A stretch of 64,000 bases of DNA. Origin: an uncultured Clostridia bacterium (lineage in GTDB: Bacteria; Bacillota; Clostridia; Monoglobales; Monoglobaceae). The notes below the pieces were generated by a model. The model was not told the origin of the DNA, did not search any database, and saw only the letters and a list, made by a program, of their open reading frames with translations. The stretch is taken from assembly GCA_934454115.1 (NCBI GenBank), contig CAKSFQ010000001.1, positions 1 through 64,000 on the forward strand. Reading direction: 5' to 3'. Within the stretch, counting starts at the first letter, position 1. Each line of letters begins with the position of its first letter. The position numbers and the translations under genes were made by a program. Shown here piece after piece: positions 24,825 through 32,915 of the stretch.

Positions 24825-24865
24825 GTTATGCACCCCAAAAGTTAGACACTTTTGGGGTGCATAAC
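24825..24865. terminator. Perfect 18-bp inverted repeat between convergent genes
   Basis: An 18-bp perfect stem (24825-24842 with 24848-24865) has a 5-nt loop, and imperfect outer pairing (AAACCCACC with GGTGGTTTT) extends it. It could be a bidirectional terminator. The half-site TGTCTAACTTTTGGGGTGCA on the minus strand also resembles IS3-family (IS150 group) terminal repeats, so it may be an insertion-sequence scar. No transposase is nearby. Confidence 0.6.
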
Positions 24866-24894
24866 ATTGACCGGTGGTTTTCATTATTTTACGG

Positions 24895-26394
24895 TTAGGC
24901 CATAACCGATGAAACCGTGGCCGGCGGCGTAGACTGGTAGGTTGGCTCACAGGTAAGGTTTATGCCCAAGCGGCGGAAAATCTTTTCATCCACCGAGGAT
25001 AAGATAACCGAGGAATGCACCTCGCATCCGCGCAGCTTGTCCAGCTGTTCCATGGCGAGTTCCGCATTCGGATCGGTGGCTGCGCAGATCGAGAGGGCAA
25101 TGAGCGTTTCATCGGTATGAATGCGCGGATTGCGGTTGCCCAGGTGGTCAACCTTTAGGTGCTGAATCGGGGCAATGACAGACGGCGATATCAGATGAAC
25201 GTCATCATCAATGCCTGCCAGCGCCTTTAGCGCATTTAAAAGAAGGGCAGAGGAGGCGCCCAAAAGCTCGGTCGTTTTGCCGGTGATAAGTCGGCCGTCG
25301 GGCAGCTGCATGGCCGCAGCCGGCGAACCGGTCAGGGCAGCTTTTTGCAGTGACGGCGCAATCACACTGCGGTCCAATGTAGTGATGCCGGCCTTTTTCA
25401 TAAGAAGCTCCAGCTTTAATATGACCTCTTTGTTAATTGTCCCCTTGCGGAAATCGCAAAGCGCTGTGTAGTAGCGGCGAAGAATCTCCTGCCGGGAGGC
25501 GTCGGAGACGATCTGATCATCAATAATACAATTGCCTGCCATATTAACGCCCATATCGGTGGGGGATTTATACGGGCATTCGCCAATCATTTTTTCAAAC
25601 ATTGCAGTGACAACCGGAAAAATCTCAACGTCGCGGTTATAGTTTACCGTGGTCTCGCCATAGGCCTCTAAATGGAAGGGGTCGATCATATTAACGTCAT
25701 TTAAATCTGCCGTTGCTGCCTCGTAGGCTAAATTTACCGGGTGCTGCAGTGGTATATTCCAAATCGGAAACGTCTCAAACTTCGCATATCCGGCCTGGAT
25801 GCCGCGCTTATGTTCGTGATATAACTGAGAAAGGCAGGTTGCCATTTTTCCGCTGCCCGGTCCCGGCGCCGTTACGACAACAAGATCACGGGTTGTCTCG
25901 ATGTATTCATTCTTACCGTAGCCCTCGTCGCTGACGATGGTCGCGATGTCTGACGGATATCCCTCGATCGGATAGTGGCGGTACACCCGCACGCCCAGCG
26001 ATTCCAAACGCTTCTGAAAGGCCTCTGCGGTCGGCTGTCCGCAGAACCGCGTCATAACGACACTGCCGACATAAAGATCAATGGTGCGGAAACAGTCAAT
26101 CAAACGGATGACATCCAGATCATACGTGATTCCCAGATCGCCCCGGAGCTTATTTTTTTCAATATCTGCTGCATTGATTGCAATGACAATTTCCACCTGA
26201 TCCTTCAGCTGCAGGAGCATGCGCAGTTTGCTGTCCGGCTGAAATCCGGGGAGAACGCGGGAGGCGTGATAGTCGTCAAATAATTTTCCACCGAACTCCA
26301 GATATAACTTTCCGCCAAAATGTGAGATGCGTTCCCGGATATGTTCCGACTGCATTCTTAAATATTTTTCATTATCAAAACCGACCTTAACCAA
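24895..26394 (-). CDS. DUF1846 (UPF0371) family protein
   Basis: A 499-aa cytoplasmic protein of a widespread Firmicute family whose biochemical role is not established. Characteristic segments are GFDNEKYLRMQSEHI at the N terminus, TAPGPGSGKMATCLSQLYHE (a P-loop-like glycine/lysine stretch near 175) and PTDMGVNMAGNCI. Length is standard. TTG start with AGAGGTG 7 nt upstream. It stands alone, with a consensus promoter at 26428-26456 and the large inverted repeat after it. Confidence 0.88.
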   Translation of the reverse strand: MVKVGFDNEKYLRMQSEHIRERISHFGGKLYLEFGGKLFDDYHASRVLPGFQPDSKLRMLLQLKDQVEIVIAINAADIEKNKLRGDLGITYDLDVIRLIDCFRTIDLYVGSVVMTRFCGQPTAEAFQKRLESLGVRVYRHYPIEGYPSDIATIVSDEGYGKNEYIETTRDLVVVTAPGPGSGKMATCLSQLYHEHKRGIQAGYAKFETFPIWNIPLQHPVNLAYEAATADLNDVNMIDPFHLEAYGETTVNYNRDVEIFPVVTAMFEKMIGECPYKSPTDMGVNMAGNCIIDDQIVSDASRQEILRRYYTALCDFRKGTINKEVILKLELLMKKAGITTLDRSVIAPSLQKAALTGSPAAAMQLPDGRLITGKTTELLGASSALLLNALKALAGIDDDVHLISPSVIAPIQHLKVDHLGNRNPRIHTDETLIALSICAATDPNAELAMEQLDKLRGCEVHSSVILSSVDEKIFRRLGINLTCEPTYQSTPPATVSSVMA

Positions 26395-26427
26395 ACACGG
26401 ACACCTCTTTCTGAGAAAATCTATCTT

Positions 26428-26456
26428 TTATTATACCGAAAAAAAGAATTGCTTGC
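26428..26456 (-). promoter_or_regulatory. Sigma-A promoter of the DUF1846 gene
   Basis: Minus strand TTGCAA (26451-26456), 17-bp spacer, TATAAT (26428-26433). Confidence 0.75.
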
Positions 26457-26613
26457 AAGAGGTGATTTTATTTTTTTGTCGTTTATAGAAAATATTCTCT
26501 TTTTTTGTCGAAACAGGCTGTAATTGATTCACATAATTCCGTTTTTTTCGTATGATGCTATTGAAATCCAATTGGATGGATAGGAAAATGAAACCGAAAA
26601 GGAGTTAAAAAAT

Positions 26614-26820
26614 ATGCCTTTTGAACATGAAACCATGCCGATTATGATGCCGATGGCGGGATATGCCTATGTGCCGATTCAGCAGGCCGAAATGCGCAAT
26701 CTTTATGATCCTGCCGAGGGACTGCAAAACGGCACTATTTTTCCCATTCTCAACAAACCGCTCGGTGTTTACGGGAAACAGGTAAACGGCGAAAAAATTT
26801 TTGAGGAGGAGAAACGATGA
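26614..26820 (+). CDS. cotJA: Spore coat protein CotJA
   Basis: A 68-aa inner spore-coat protein. The core AYVPIQQAEMRNLYDPAEGL is the family motif. It is the first gene of the cotJABC operon, made in the mother cell. RBS AAAAGGAG at about 26597-26604. Its stop overlaps the cotJB start by 4 bp. A CGTATGAT box (26549-26556) with CACATAA upstream resembles a sigma-E promoter at imperfect spacing. Confidence 0.92.
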   Translation: MPFEHETMPIMMPMAGYAYVPIQQAEMRNLYDPAEGLQNGTIFPILNKPLGVYGKQVNGEKIFEEEKR

Positions 26821-27065
26821 GTGAAAGAGAGGAAATGCTGAAAAAACTGGGGGCTTATGCGTTTGCCGCATATGACTGGAATCTGTATCTGGACACCCAT
26901 CCGGACGATAAAGAAGCGATCGCAATGTTCCGTAAAATGGCTGACAAGGCTAACATGCTGCGCAATGAATTTCAGACCCGTTTCGGTCCGCTCACCGCAA
27001 AGGAAACGATGAACGAGGAAGAATGGGTTTGGATTCATAATCCGTGGCCGTGGGACAATATATAG
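26817..27065 (+). CDS. cotJB: Spore coat protein CotJB
   Basis: An 82-aa coat protein. LYLDTHPDDKEA and the terminal EEWVWIHNPWPWDN are highly characteristic. The ATGA overlap with cotJA and 16-bp gap to cotJC show a single translation-coupled operon. Function is structural or in coat assembly. Confidence 0.92.
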   Translation: MSEREEMLKKLGAYAFAAYDWNLYLDTHPDDKEAIAMFRKMADKANMLRNEFQTRFGPLTAKETMNEEEWVWIHNPWPWDNI

Positions 27066-27081
27066 GAGGGAGCATTCATTC

Positions 27082-27669
27082 ATGTGGCAATATCAAAAAA
27101 GACTGGAATACCCGGTCAATATTAAAAATACAAACCCAAAGCTTGCACAGCTGATCGTTGCGCAGTACGGCGGCCCAAACGGGGAACTCGGCGCATCCCT
27201 GCGTTACCTTTCGCAGCGTTATTCTATGCCGGACGAGGTTTCCAAAGCGCTTTTGACCGATATCGGTACGGAGGAGCTTGCCCATTTAGAGATCGTCGGA
27301 ACCTTGGTTCGGCAGCTTGTAAAAAACGCGACCTCGGACGAAATTGAAAACAGTTCCTACGGGCAATATTTTATGAACCATGGCCGCGGCGTTTATCCGG
27401 CCAACGCAGACGGAATGCCTTTTGATGCTAATGCGCTTGCGGTTACCGGTGACCCGATTGCGGATTTGGTGGAGGATTTGGCAGCAGAACAAAAGGCGCG
27501 TGCTGTCTATGATAACATTTTGCGTCTTTCCGACGATCCGGATGTCAACGATGTCATCAAATTCTTGCGTCAGCGCGAAATCGTACATTTTCAGCGTTTT
27601 GGCGAGGCGCTTGATCAGCTGCAAAACACTTCTAAAATGTACGTGTTTTGCCCGGGGAAAAAGCAGTAG
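27082..27669 (+). CDS. cotJC: Spore coat protein CotJC (manganese-catalase family)
   Basis: A 195-aa ferritin-like four-helix-bundle protein of the Mn-catalase family in the spore coat. Metal-site residues are seen in DIGTEELAHLEIV, AEQKARAVYDNIL and REIVHFQRFGEAL (E, ExxH patterns). WQYQKRLEYPVNI at the N terminus is typical. It may detoxify peroxide at the spore surface. RBS AGGAGGGAG before ATG 27082; a terminator follows. Confidence 0.93.
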   Translation: MWQYQKRLEYPVNIKNTNPKLAQLIVAQYGGPNGELGASLRYLSQRYSMPDEVSKALLTDIGTEELAHLEIVGTLVRQLVKNATSDEIENSSYGQYFMNHGRGVYPANADGMPFDANALAVTGDPIADLVEDLAAEQKARAVYDNILRLSDDPDVNDVIKFLRQREIVHFQRFGEALDQLQNTSKMYVFCPGKKQ

Positions 27670-27756
27670 AGGAGAGAAAAAGGCTTGAAAAAGCCTTACC
27701 GAAAAGGAATGATCCGATTTTCGCCTGAAGCGGCGACCGGCTTTTGCATATCCCAA

Positions 27757-27806
27757 AATAGCCGCGGCAGCACTGCATATACGCAGGCTGCTGCGGCTAT
27801 TCTTTA
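27757..27806 (+). terminator. Terminator of cotJABC
   Basis: A 15-bp stem with one G-T pair (27757-27771 with 27787-27801) and a T-rich tail TCTTTATT. Confidence 0.8.
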
Positions 27807-27825
27807 TTCGTTAAAATATTTTTTG

Positions 27826-27854
27826 TTGATTTTTGAAAAAAAATCTGTTATGAT
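27826..27854 (+). promoter_or_regulatory. Sigma-A promoter of the EamA transporter gene
   Basis: TTGATT (27826-27831), 17-bp spacer, TATGAT (27849-27854). Its position rules out the longer upstream start for the gene. Confidence 0.7.
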
Positions 27855-27885
27855 TGTCACTGACTACGATAGATTTGGAGTTTTC

Positions 27886-28806
27886 ATGATGAAAAATAAA
27901 AAATGGAAAGGAAATCTTATACTATTGCTGACCGCGCTGATTTGGGGTGTTTCCTTTATCGCGCAAAGCAAGGGGGTAGAGCAGATACCGCCGATGACCT
28001 TTAACGGTGTTCGGAGTTTGCTCGGCGGCATCGTGCTTTTGCCTGTCGTTTATTTTTTAGACAGCGGTAAAAGAAAAAAGGGGATGTCCGTAAAACCCAT
28101 TGATAAGACCCTGATCGAAGGCGGTATCATGTGCGGCGTATTTTTGTGCGTTGCAACGACATTGCAAACCGCCGGTATGATTTATACCAGTCCCGGCAAG
28201 GCAGGCTTTATCACTGCGTTGTACATGGTGATTATCCCGATTGTCAACCTGTTTTTCGGTAAAAAGCCGAGACCGATTATTCTGATATCGGTGTTTGTTG
28301 CGGTCATCGGACTGTACCTTATGTGCATTCAATCAAGCCTTGCCCTAAACTTTGGCGATTTTCTGATACTGATGTGCGCTTTTGTTTTTGCCGGTCATAT
28401 TCTTGTTGTTGATCATTATTCGCCCAAGGTTGACGGCGTAAAATTATCGTGCATTCAGTTCTTTGTATGCGGAATCATCAATGTCATCATGGCGCTTTTA
28501 TTTGAAAAACCGTCATTTGCTCCGCTTTGCGGTGTCTGGGGCGCAATTGCTTATTCCGGCATTATGTCATGCGGTGTTGCCTATACATTGCAAATTGTCG
28601 GACAAAAGTACACCGACCCTACATCGGCATCCATTCTCATGAGTCTTGAATCGGTATTTGCGACGCTTTCTACTGTGATTCTTGTAGCGCTTGGCTGGAA
28701 TATCACGGGCGGCGCGATGACAACGCGTGAAATATTGGGCTGCATACTTATGTTCATCGCAATTATTTTGGTGCAGCTGCCCGAAAAAAGTCGAAAAACA
28801 TCTTGA
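27886..28806 (+). CDS. EamA/DMT-superfamily transporter
   Basis: A 306-aa membrane protein with about ten hydrophobic segments and the two EamA repeats (about 5-145 and 155-300). TALIWGVSFIAQSKG starts the first. Substrate unknown; relatives export amino acids or metabolites. ATG 27886 (or 27889) follows TTTGGAG, and transcription starts after 27854, so an upstream frame from 27685 is not translated. Confidence 0.85.
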   Translation: MMKNKKWKGNLILLLTALIWGVSFIAQSKGVEQIPPMTFNGVRSLLGGIVLLPVVYFLDSGKRKKGMSVKPIDKTLIEGGIMCGVFLCVATTLQTAGMIYTSPGKAGFITALYMVIIPIVNLFFGKKPRPIILISVFVAVIGLYLMCIQSSLALNFGDFLILMCAFVFAGHILVVDHYSPKVDGVKLSCIQFFVCGIINVIMALLFEKPSFAPLCGVWGAIAYSGIMSCGVAYTLQIVGQKYTDPTSASILMSLESVFATLSTVILVALGWNITGGAMTTREILGCILMFIAIILVQLPEKSRKTS

Positions 28807-28831
28807 CAACGAAGGAATTATATGGTAGCAT
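28803..28831 (+). promoter_or_regulatory. Promoter of the lysine-riboswitch transcript
   Basis: Consensus TTGACA (28803-28808), 17-bp spacer, TAGCAT (28826-28831). It overlaps the last bases of the preceding transporter gene and places the transcript start about 20-25 nt before the riboswitch. Confidence 0.75.
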
Positions 28832-28860
28832 AAAACCCGTTATTGAATAAATACAAAAAA

Positions 28861-29019
28861 GATAGAGGCGCGGTAATTATCAGTAGTAAATCCTTTAAAA
28901 AGGTATTTGGCGTTTATGAAAGGAATTATCGCCGAAGTTTAATCATCAATACCTGGGTGTTTAAACTGGTGTGTTGCAGAATATGTTTCACACTGTCACT
29001 GTGATTGTGGAGCGCTATC
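28861..29019 (+). promoter_or_regulatory. Lysine riboswitch (L box)
   Basis: The P1 stem is closed by GATAG (28861) and CTATC (29019). Conserved L-box elements occur in order: AGAGGCGCGG, AGTA, AAAGG, GCCGAAG, CTGTCAC and GTGGAGCGCTATC. With lysine bound, the downstream terminator should form and switch off the transporter gene. Confidence 0.93.
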
Positions 29020-29039
29020 GGAATTATACTTTTGCGTAT

Positions 29040-29080
29040 AAGCATGAGAGCGTAGTATGATTTGCCTCCGTGCTTTTTTT
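29040..29080 (+). terminator. Lysine-controlled terminator
   Basis: An imperfect stem (AAGCA...GAG with CTC...TGCTT, 29040-29075) ends in seven T residues. It lies between the aptamer and the coding start, as expected for transcription attenuation. Confidence 0.65.
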
Positions 29081-29115
29081 GTTTTATGAAAAAGAAAAAG
29101 AAAGGAAAAAGAAAA

Positions 29116-30735
29116 ATGAAGTTTTTCACAAAGAAAAATCTCTGTGCTGTTCTTGTTGCCCTGTTAGCCTTAACTGCTTGTGTGGCAGCCTTTGCAGCCG
29201 GTGAGGACGCAGAGCCGACGAGCAATTTTTATGCAACCTTCTGGGCGATGGTACCACCGCTGGTCGCGATTGCGCTGGCGCTTATCACCAAGGAGGTTTA
29301 TTCATCACTTTTTGTTGGTATTGTTTTGGGTGGTCTGCTGGCCTCCAACTGGCATCCTATCGCTGCGCTTGATACCGTACTGAACAATGGCCTGATTGCG
29401 GCAATCAACGATACTGCAGGTATTTTTATCTTCCTGGTAATCCTCGGCACACTAGTAGCCTTGGTGAACAAGGCCGGCGGCTCTGCTGCATTCGGAAGAT
29501 GGGCCAAAACGCATATCAAATCGCGCGTCGGCGCAATATTTGCCACATTTATCCTGGGCGTATTGATTTTTATTGACGACTATTTTAACTGTCTGACGGT
29601 TGGCTCGGTCATGCTGCCCGTAACGGACAGCCACAAAATCTCACGTGCAAAGCTTGCGTTTATCATCGATGCAACCGCTGCGCCCGTCTGCATGATCGCG
29701 CCGGTTTCGTCCTGGGCGGCTGCCGTTTCGGAATTTACTAAGGGGACAGGCTATTCCGGGATTGAGCTTTTTGTCCGTGCAATTCCGTATAACTATTACT
29801 CGCTTTTGATGTTTGTATTTATCATCGCCATTACATTGATGAAGTTCGATTACGGTCCCATGCGGCTTCATGAGTTTAACGCGATAACAAAGGATGACTT
29901 ATTTACAAGCGGAAAAAATAATGCGGAAAAGGCCGAGATTACGGACGCAAATCCGAACGGCAAGGTGATTGACCTTTTAATTCCGGTGATTGTATTGGTC
30001 GTTATGGCGATTATCGGTTTGATTTATGTCGGCGGTTTCTTTGCCGGCAGCGACTTTATCACTGCGTTTGGTGATACGGACGCAACCATCGGCTTGCCGT
30101 GGGGCGTTATTATTGCATTGATTTTTACGATTGCTTACTTGATGATCCGACGTGTTGTAACATTTAAAGAGGCAATGGAATGCATCCCGAAGGGCTTTTG
30201 TGCCATGGTTCCGGCTATTTTAATCCTTACGTTTGCAACATCGCTGAAGAACATGACCGGGCTGCTTGGCGCTGCCAACTATGTTGAAATGCTGATGGAT
30301 TCGGCGGCAGCCGGTCTTGCAAACTTCCTGCCCGCGATTATTTTTCTGGTTGCGTGCGTGCTTGCATTTTCCACCGGCACATCGTGGGGAACCTTTGGTA
30401 TTTTAATCCCGATTGTTACCGCAATTTTTGACCCGACAAGCGAGCTTTTGATTATCGGTGTTTCCGCTTGCCTGGCCGGCGCCGTTTGCGGTGATCACTG
30501 CTCTCCGATTTCCGATACCACCATTATGTCGTCAGCAGGCAGCCAGTCCAATCACATTAATCACGTTTCTACGCAGCTGCCGTATGCGATTACCGTTGCA
30601 GCAATTTCGTTTGTGATATACCTCCTTGCGGCATGGATTCAAAATGCATTTATTCTGCTTCCGATCGGTATTCTTCTGACGGTAGGCACGTTATTTGTGA
30701 TTCGCTCCGTGACGAAAAACAAGCAGATTGGTTAA
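29116..30735 (+). CDS. lysW: NhaC-family antiporter, probable lysine transporter
   Basis: A 539-aa membrane protein of the Na+/H+ antiporter NhaC family with about 12 hydrophobic segments. The conserved intramembrane stretches FIDDYFNCLTVGSVM and AGAVCGDHCSPISDTTIMSS are typical. Lysine-riboswitch control indicates lysine uptake or exchange, the role assigned to LysW-type proteins. The ATG at 29116 follows AAAGGA; an ATG at 29086 lies in the terminator T-run region without RBS and is rejected. Confidence 0.88.
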   Translation: MKFFTKKNLCAVLVALLALTACVAAFAAGEDAEPTSNFYATFWAMVPPLVAIALALITKEVYSSLFVGIVLGGLLASNWHPIAALDTVLNNGLIAAINDTAGIFIFLVILGTLVALVNKAGGSAAFGRWAKTHIKSRVGAIFATFILGVLIFIDDYFNCLTVGSVMLPVTDSHKISRAKLAFIIDATAAPVCMIAPVSSWAAAVSEFTKGTGYSGIELFVRAIPYNYYSLLMFVFIIAITLMKFDYGPMRLHEFNAITKDDLFTSGKNNAEKAEITDANPNGKVIDLLIPVIVLVVMAIIGLIYVGGFFAGSDFITAFGDTDATIGLPWGVIIALIFTIAYLMIRRVVTFKEAMECIPKGFCAMVPAILILTFATSLKNMTGLLGAANYVEMLMDSAAAGLANFLPAIIFLVACVLAFSTGTSWGTFGILIPIVTAIFDPTSELLIIGVSACLAGAVCGDHCSPISDTTIMSSAGSQSNHINHVSTQLPYAITVAAISFVIYLLAAWIQNAFILLPIGILLTVGTLFVIRSVTKNKQIG

Positions 30736-30752
30736 TTCTTCTTAAAATAATC

Positions 30753-30788
30753 ACGCCTCCCTTACGCAGACTGTTGGGGAGGCGTTTT
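30753..30788 (+). terminator. Terminator of the lysine transporter gene
   Basis: ACGCCTCCC (30753-30761) pairs with GGGAGGCGT (30777-30785), then TTTT. Confidence 0.8.
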
Positions 30789-30814
30789 ATATTTGACGCA
30801 TAATTTTAAATTCA

Positions 30815-31480
30815 TTATTCAATCACGTCAGAGAGAATGTCATTGCTGTCGTTATCCACTTCAATTTCCAGCTTTGTAATCGAAATTTCATAGGCAGTCT
30901 TGGTGATGGTTTCTTCATCATTGATTCTTTTTTGGTAGTCGCGGCTCTGAATCCGTCCCCATATTTTTAAATGCGTACCCACCGAAAGCTGCTGTGCAAA
31001 CTTTGCGTTTCTTCCCCATGCAATGCAGGGAATATAGTCGGATTTATTATAAAATCGGTTGACTGCAAGCAAAATATCTGCAATTTCTCTTTGAAACGGC
31101 GTTGTGCGGTACACCGGCGGTTTGCAGATATAACCGCATAAAAAAATCTGGTTTGGATTTTGATATTCCATAGGGTCATAGACCCGCTCCACCGATTTTG
31201 CAAAGACGGTTAATATCAGCCGGTTTCCCGTATCCGAAAAATTGTTGTAAGAGCGGAACTGCCCGGCAATATGAAGTAAGTCCCCGAGATCGGGAACAAT
31301 CTCCGGAAAAAATCGCTCGGAAATGGTCACATTGATGGTATCATAGTTTTCGCTGAGTCTTGGAATCCGCACCTGAAATAAATAAAATTTTTCTCCGTAT
31401 ATCACATGGGAGAAAACCGGCTTTTGACAAACCTCGCCGACAATTTCGACCTTATTGTTTTCAAAATAAGTATTTTCCAC
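30815..31480 (-). CDS. Double OB-fold single-stranded DNA-binding-like protein
   Basis: A 221-aa protein with two SSB/OB-fold repeats: 1-105 (VEIVGEVCQKPVFSH, YDTINVTISERF, LLHIAGQFRSYNN) and 110-210 (IFLCGYICKPPVYR, YIPCIAWGRNAKFA, HLKIWGRIQSRDY). Standard SSB has one OB fold and an acidic tail. Here two folds are joined and the C terminus is acidic (EVDNDSNDILSDVIE) but lacks the usual DDDIPF tip. Probably binds ssDNA; role unclear. The GTG at 31480 is chosen from AGGAG 8 nt upstream; TTG 31498 is the longer option. Confidence 0.75.
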   Translation of the reverse strand: MENTYFENNKVEIVGEVCQKPVFSHVIYGEKFYLFQVRIPRLSENYDTINVTISERFFPEIVPDLGDLLHIAGQFRSYNNFSDTGNRLILTVFAKSVERVYDPMEYQNPNQIFLCGYICKPPVYRTTPFQREIADILLAVNRFYNKSDYIPCIAWGRNAKFAQQLSVGTHLKIWGRIQSRDYQKRINDEETITKTAYEISITKLEIEVDNDSNDILSDVIE

Positions 31481-31550
31481 ATCATTCACTCCTGTCAAGG
31501 TTTACGTTTGAGGATAATCGTTCTATAAAGTATATTCAAAAACAGGAGGA

Positions 31551-31871
31551 TTAGAACTTTAAATGCGCAAATGTCTCAACAGAAACGCCGCATAACAGCA
31601 GCAGTGTAACCGCCGCAAGATACGGATATAAGTCGTCGGGCTTTTCATGCCATTTTACCTTAAATTCCTGCGGAGCAATTTCCTTTCCGCCAAGCGAAAA
31701 AATACCGCGCTGCAAGCAATATGTGAAGCCATCGTCAAGGATGCTGGATGCCGTAATGGTCGAACGCGTGGAAAGTCCGCAGGTTATGATACAATATCTA
31801 TCATAGCTTTTTATTGCGTCCGGAACGCCTGCATCACTGTTTAAAATCAAGGTATTTCCTATTTGAATCAT
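31551..31871 (-). CDS. Conserved-looking hypothetical protein with C-terminal membrane segment
   Basis: A 106-aa protein I cannot assign. Visible features are an N-terminal soluble part with NSDAGVPDAIKSYDRYCI and CGLSTRSTITASS, and one hydrophobic segment near the C terminus (YLAAVTLLLLCGVSV). Base and codon use look coding. The start is uncertain: ATG 31871, ATG 31877 or GTG 31880, all with a weak GGTG-type RBS. On the same strand as the SSB-like gene, 70 bp upstream of it. Confidence 0.6.
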   Translation of the reverse strand: MIQIGNTLILNSDAGVPDAIKSYDRYCIITCGLSTRSTITASSILDDGFTYCLQRGIFSLGGKEIAPQEFKVKWHEKPDDLYPYLAAVTLLLLCGVSVETFAHLKF

Positions 31872-31931
31872 GCCCATCACCGTAACTATTTTATCCCATT
31901 TATGATATCGCTATTCTGCATTGCATCATTT

Positions 31932-31961
31932 TGTATAACTAAACCATTTTTTGCATATATA
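31932..31961 (+). promoter_or_regulatory. Sigma-F/G-like promoter of the deacetylase gene
   Basis: TGTATA (31932-31937), 16-bp spacer, CATATATA (31954-31961), similar to the forespore sigma pattern TGAATA / CATACTA. It fits the PdaB-like product but rests on a short match. Confidence 0.4.
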
Positions 31962-31987
31962 TATGGAACATAAAGGGGGTTGTATCT

Positions 31988-32788
31988 ATGAGGATTTGGA
32001 TTATCCGAAAAAAAAGTATATGTATTGGCGTGCTTTCCTTACTTATCTTGCTTTCCTTCCTATGGATAGGGCAGAACCGTGCCGTAACTGTTTCCAAGAC
32101 GCAGCGGGATTTACCGATTTACTGTGTTGACAAGGGTGATGAAAAGGTGATTTCGATCAGTTTTGATGCAGCTTGGGGTAATGAAGACACGCAGCAGCTG
32201 ATTGATATTATGGATCGTTATGGGGTAAAGGCCACCTTTTTTGTCGTAGGAGACTGGGTTGACAACTTCCCGGAGTCGGTAAAAGCGCTTTCTGATGCCG
32301 GACATGAGGTCATGAACCATTCCAATACCCATCCGCACATGACGCAACTCTCGAAGGAAAAGATGAAGGAAGAGGTCAATGCGTGCAGTAACAAAATAGA
32401 AAAGGTAACCGGCAAACGCCCCACTCTGCTGCGTGCGCCCTATGGTGATTATAATAACGATGTTGTTCAGGCGGTTCGCGAGTGTGGGTGCTATACCATT
32501 CAATGGGATGTTGACAGCTTAGACTGGAAGGATCTGTCGGCCGGCGAGATTACCAAGCGTGTACTTAATAAGGTGAAGCCCGGATCTATCGTGCTGTTCC
32601 ATAATGCGGCGCTGCATACACCGGAGGCTCTACCCGGAATTTTGGAAAAACTACAGAGCGAGGGATATCGGTTTGTTCCGATTTCCGAACTGATTTATAC
32701 CGAGAATGCCTCGATCGACCAGGCCGGCTGCCAACATCAAAATCAAAATCAGACGGATTCTGCATCACAAAAGGAAAAAACAGAATAA
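31988..32788 (+). CDS. Polysaccharide deacetylase, PdaB-like
   Basis: A 266-aa membrane-anchored NodB-family enzyme (CE4), probably removing acetyl groups from peptidoglycan, for instance in the spore cortex. One N-terminal membrane segment (ICIGVLSLLILLSFLWI). NodB motifs: SFDAAWG (first Asp), NHSNTHPH (metal His pair), RAPYGDYN, WDVDSLDW and LFHN. The usual TFDDG motif reads SFDAAWG, as in the PdaB/sporulation subgroup. A Gln/Asn-rich tail follows residue 240. RBS AAAGGGGGT before ATG 31988. Confidence 0.88.
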   Translation: MRIWIIRKKSICIGVLSLLILLSFLWIGQNRAVTVSKTQRDLPIYCVDKGDEKVISISFDAAWGNEDTQQLIDIMDRYGVKATFFVVGDWVDNFPESVKALSDAGHEVMNHSNTHPHMTQLSKEKMKEEVNACSNKIEKVTGKRPTLLRAPYGDYNNDVVQAVRECGCYTIQWDVDSLDWKDLSAGEITKRVLNKVKPGSIVLFHNAALHTPEALPGILEKLQSEGYRFVPISELIYTENASIDQAGCQHQNQNQTDSASQKEKTE

Positions 32789-32796
32789 AAAAGTAC

Positions 32797-32825
32797 GTGA
32801 CATCCCTTTTTCTTTGTGCTATAAT
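32797..32825 (+). promoter_or_regulatory. Sigma-A promoter of smc-ftsY
   Basis: GTGACA (32797-32802), 17-bp spacer, TATAAT (32820-32825). Confidence 0.7.
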
Positions 32826-32915
32826 GTATTTGATTGTGTCAAATAATGCATACAAAACGTTAAATAGCAGGGCTGGTTGAAGTTTTACAGCCTGAGAGTA
32901 AAGGAAAAAGAGACT

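Noticed and set aside
24663..24894. Complete insertion sequence suggested by the IS3-like ends
   Set aside because: No transposase frame and only 5 nt between the arms; at most a scar.
27685..27885. N-terminal extension of the EamA transporter
   Set aside because: Includes the cotJC terminator and the transporter's own promoter.
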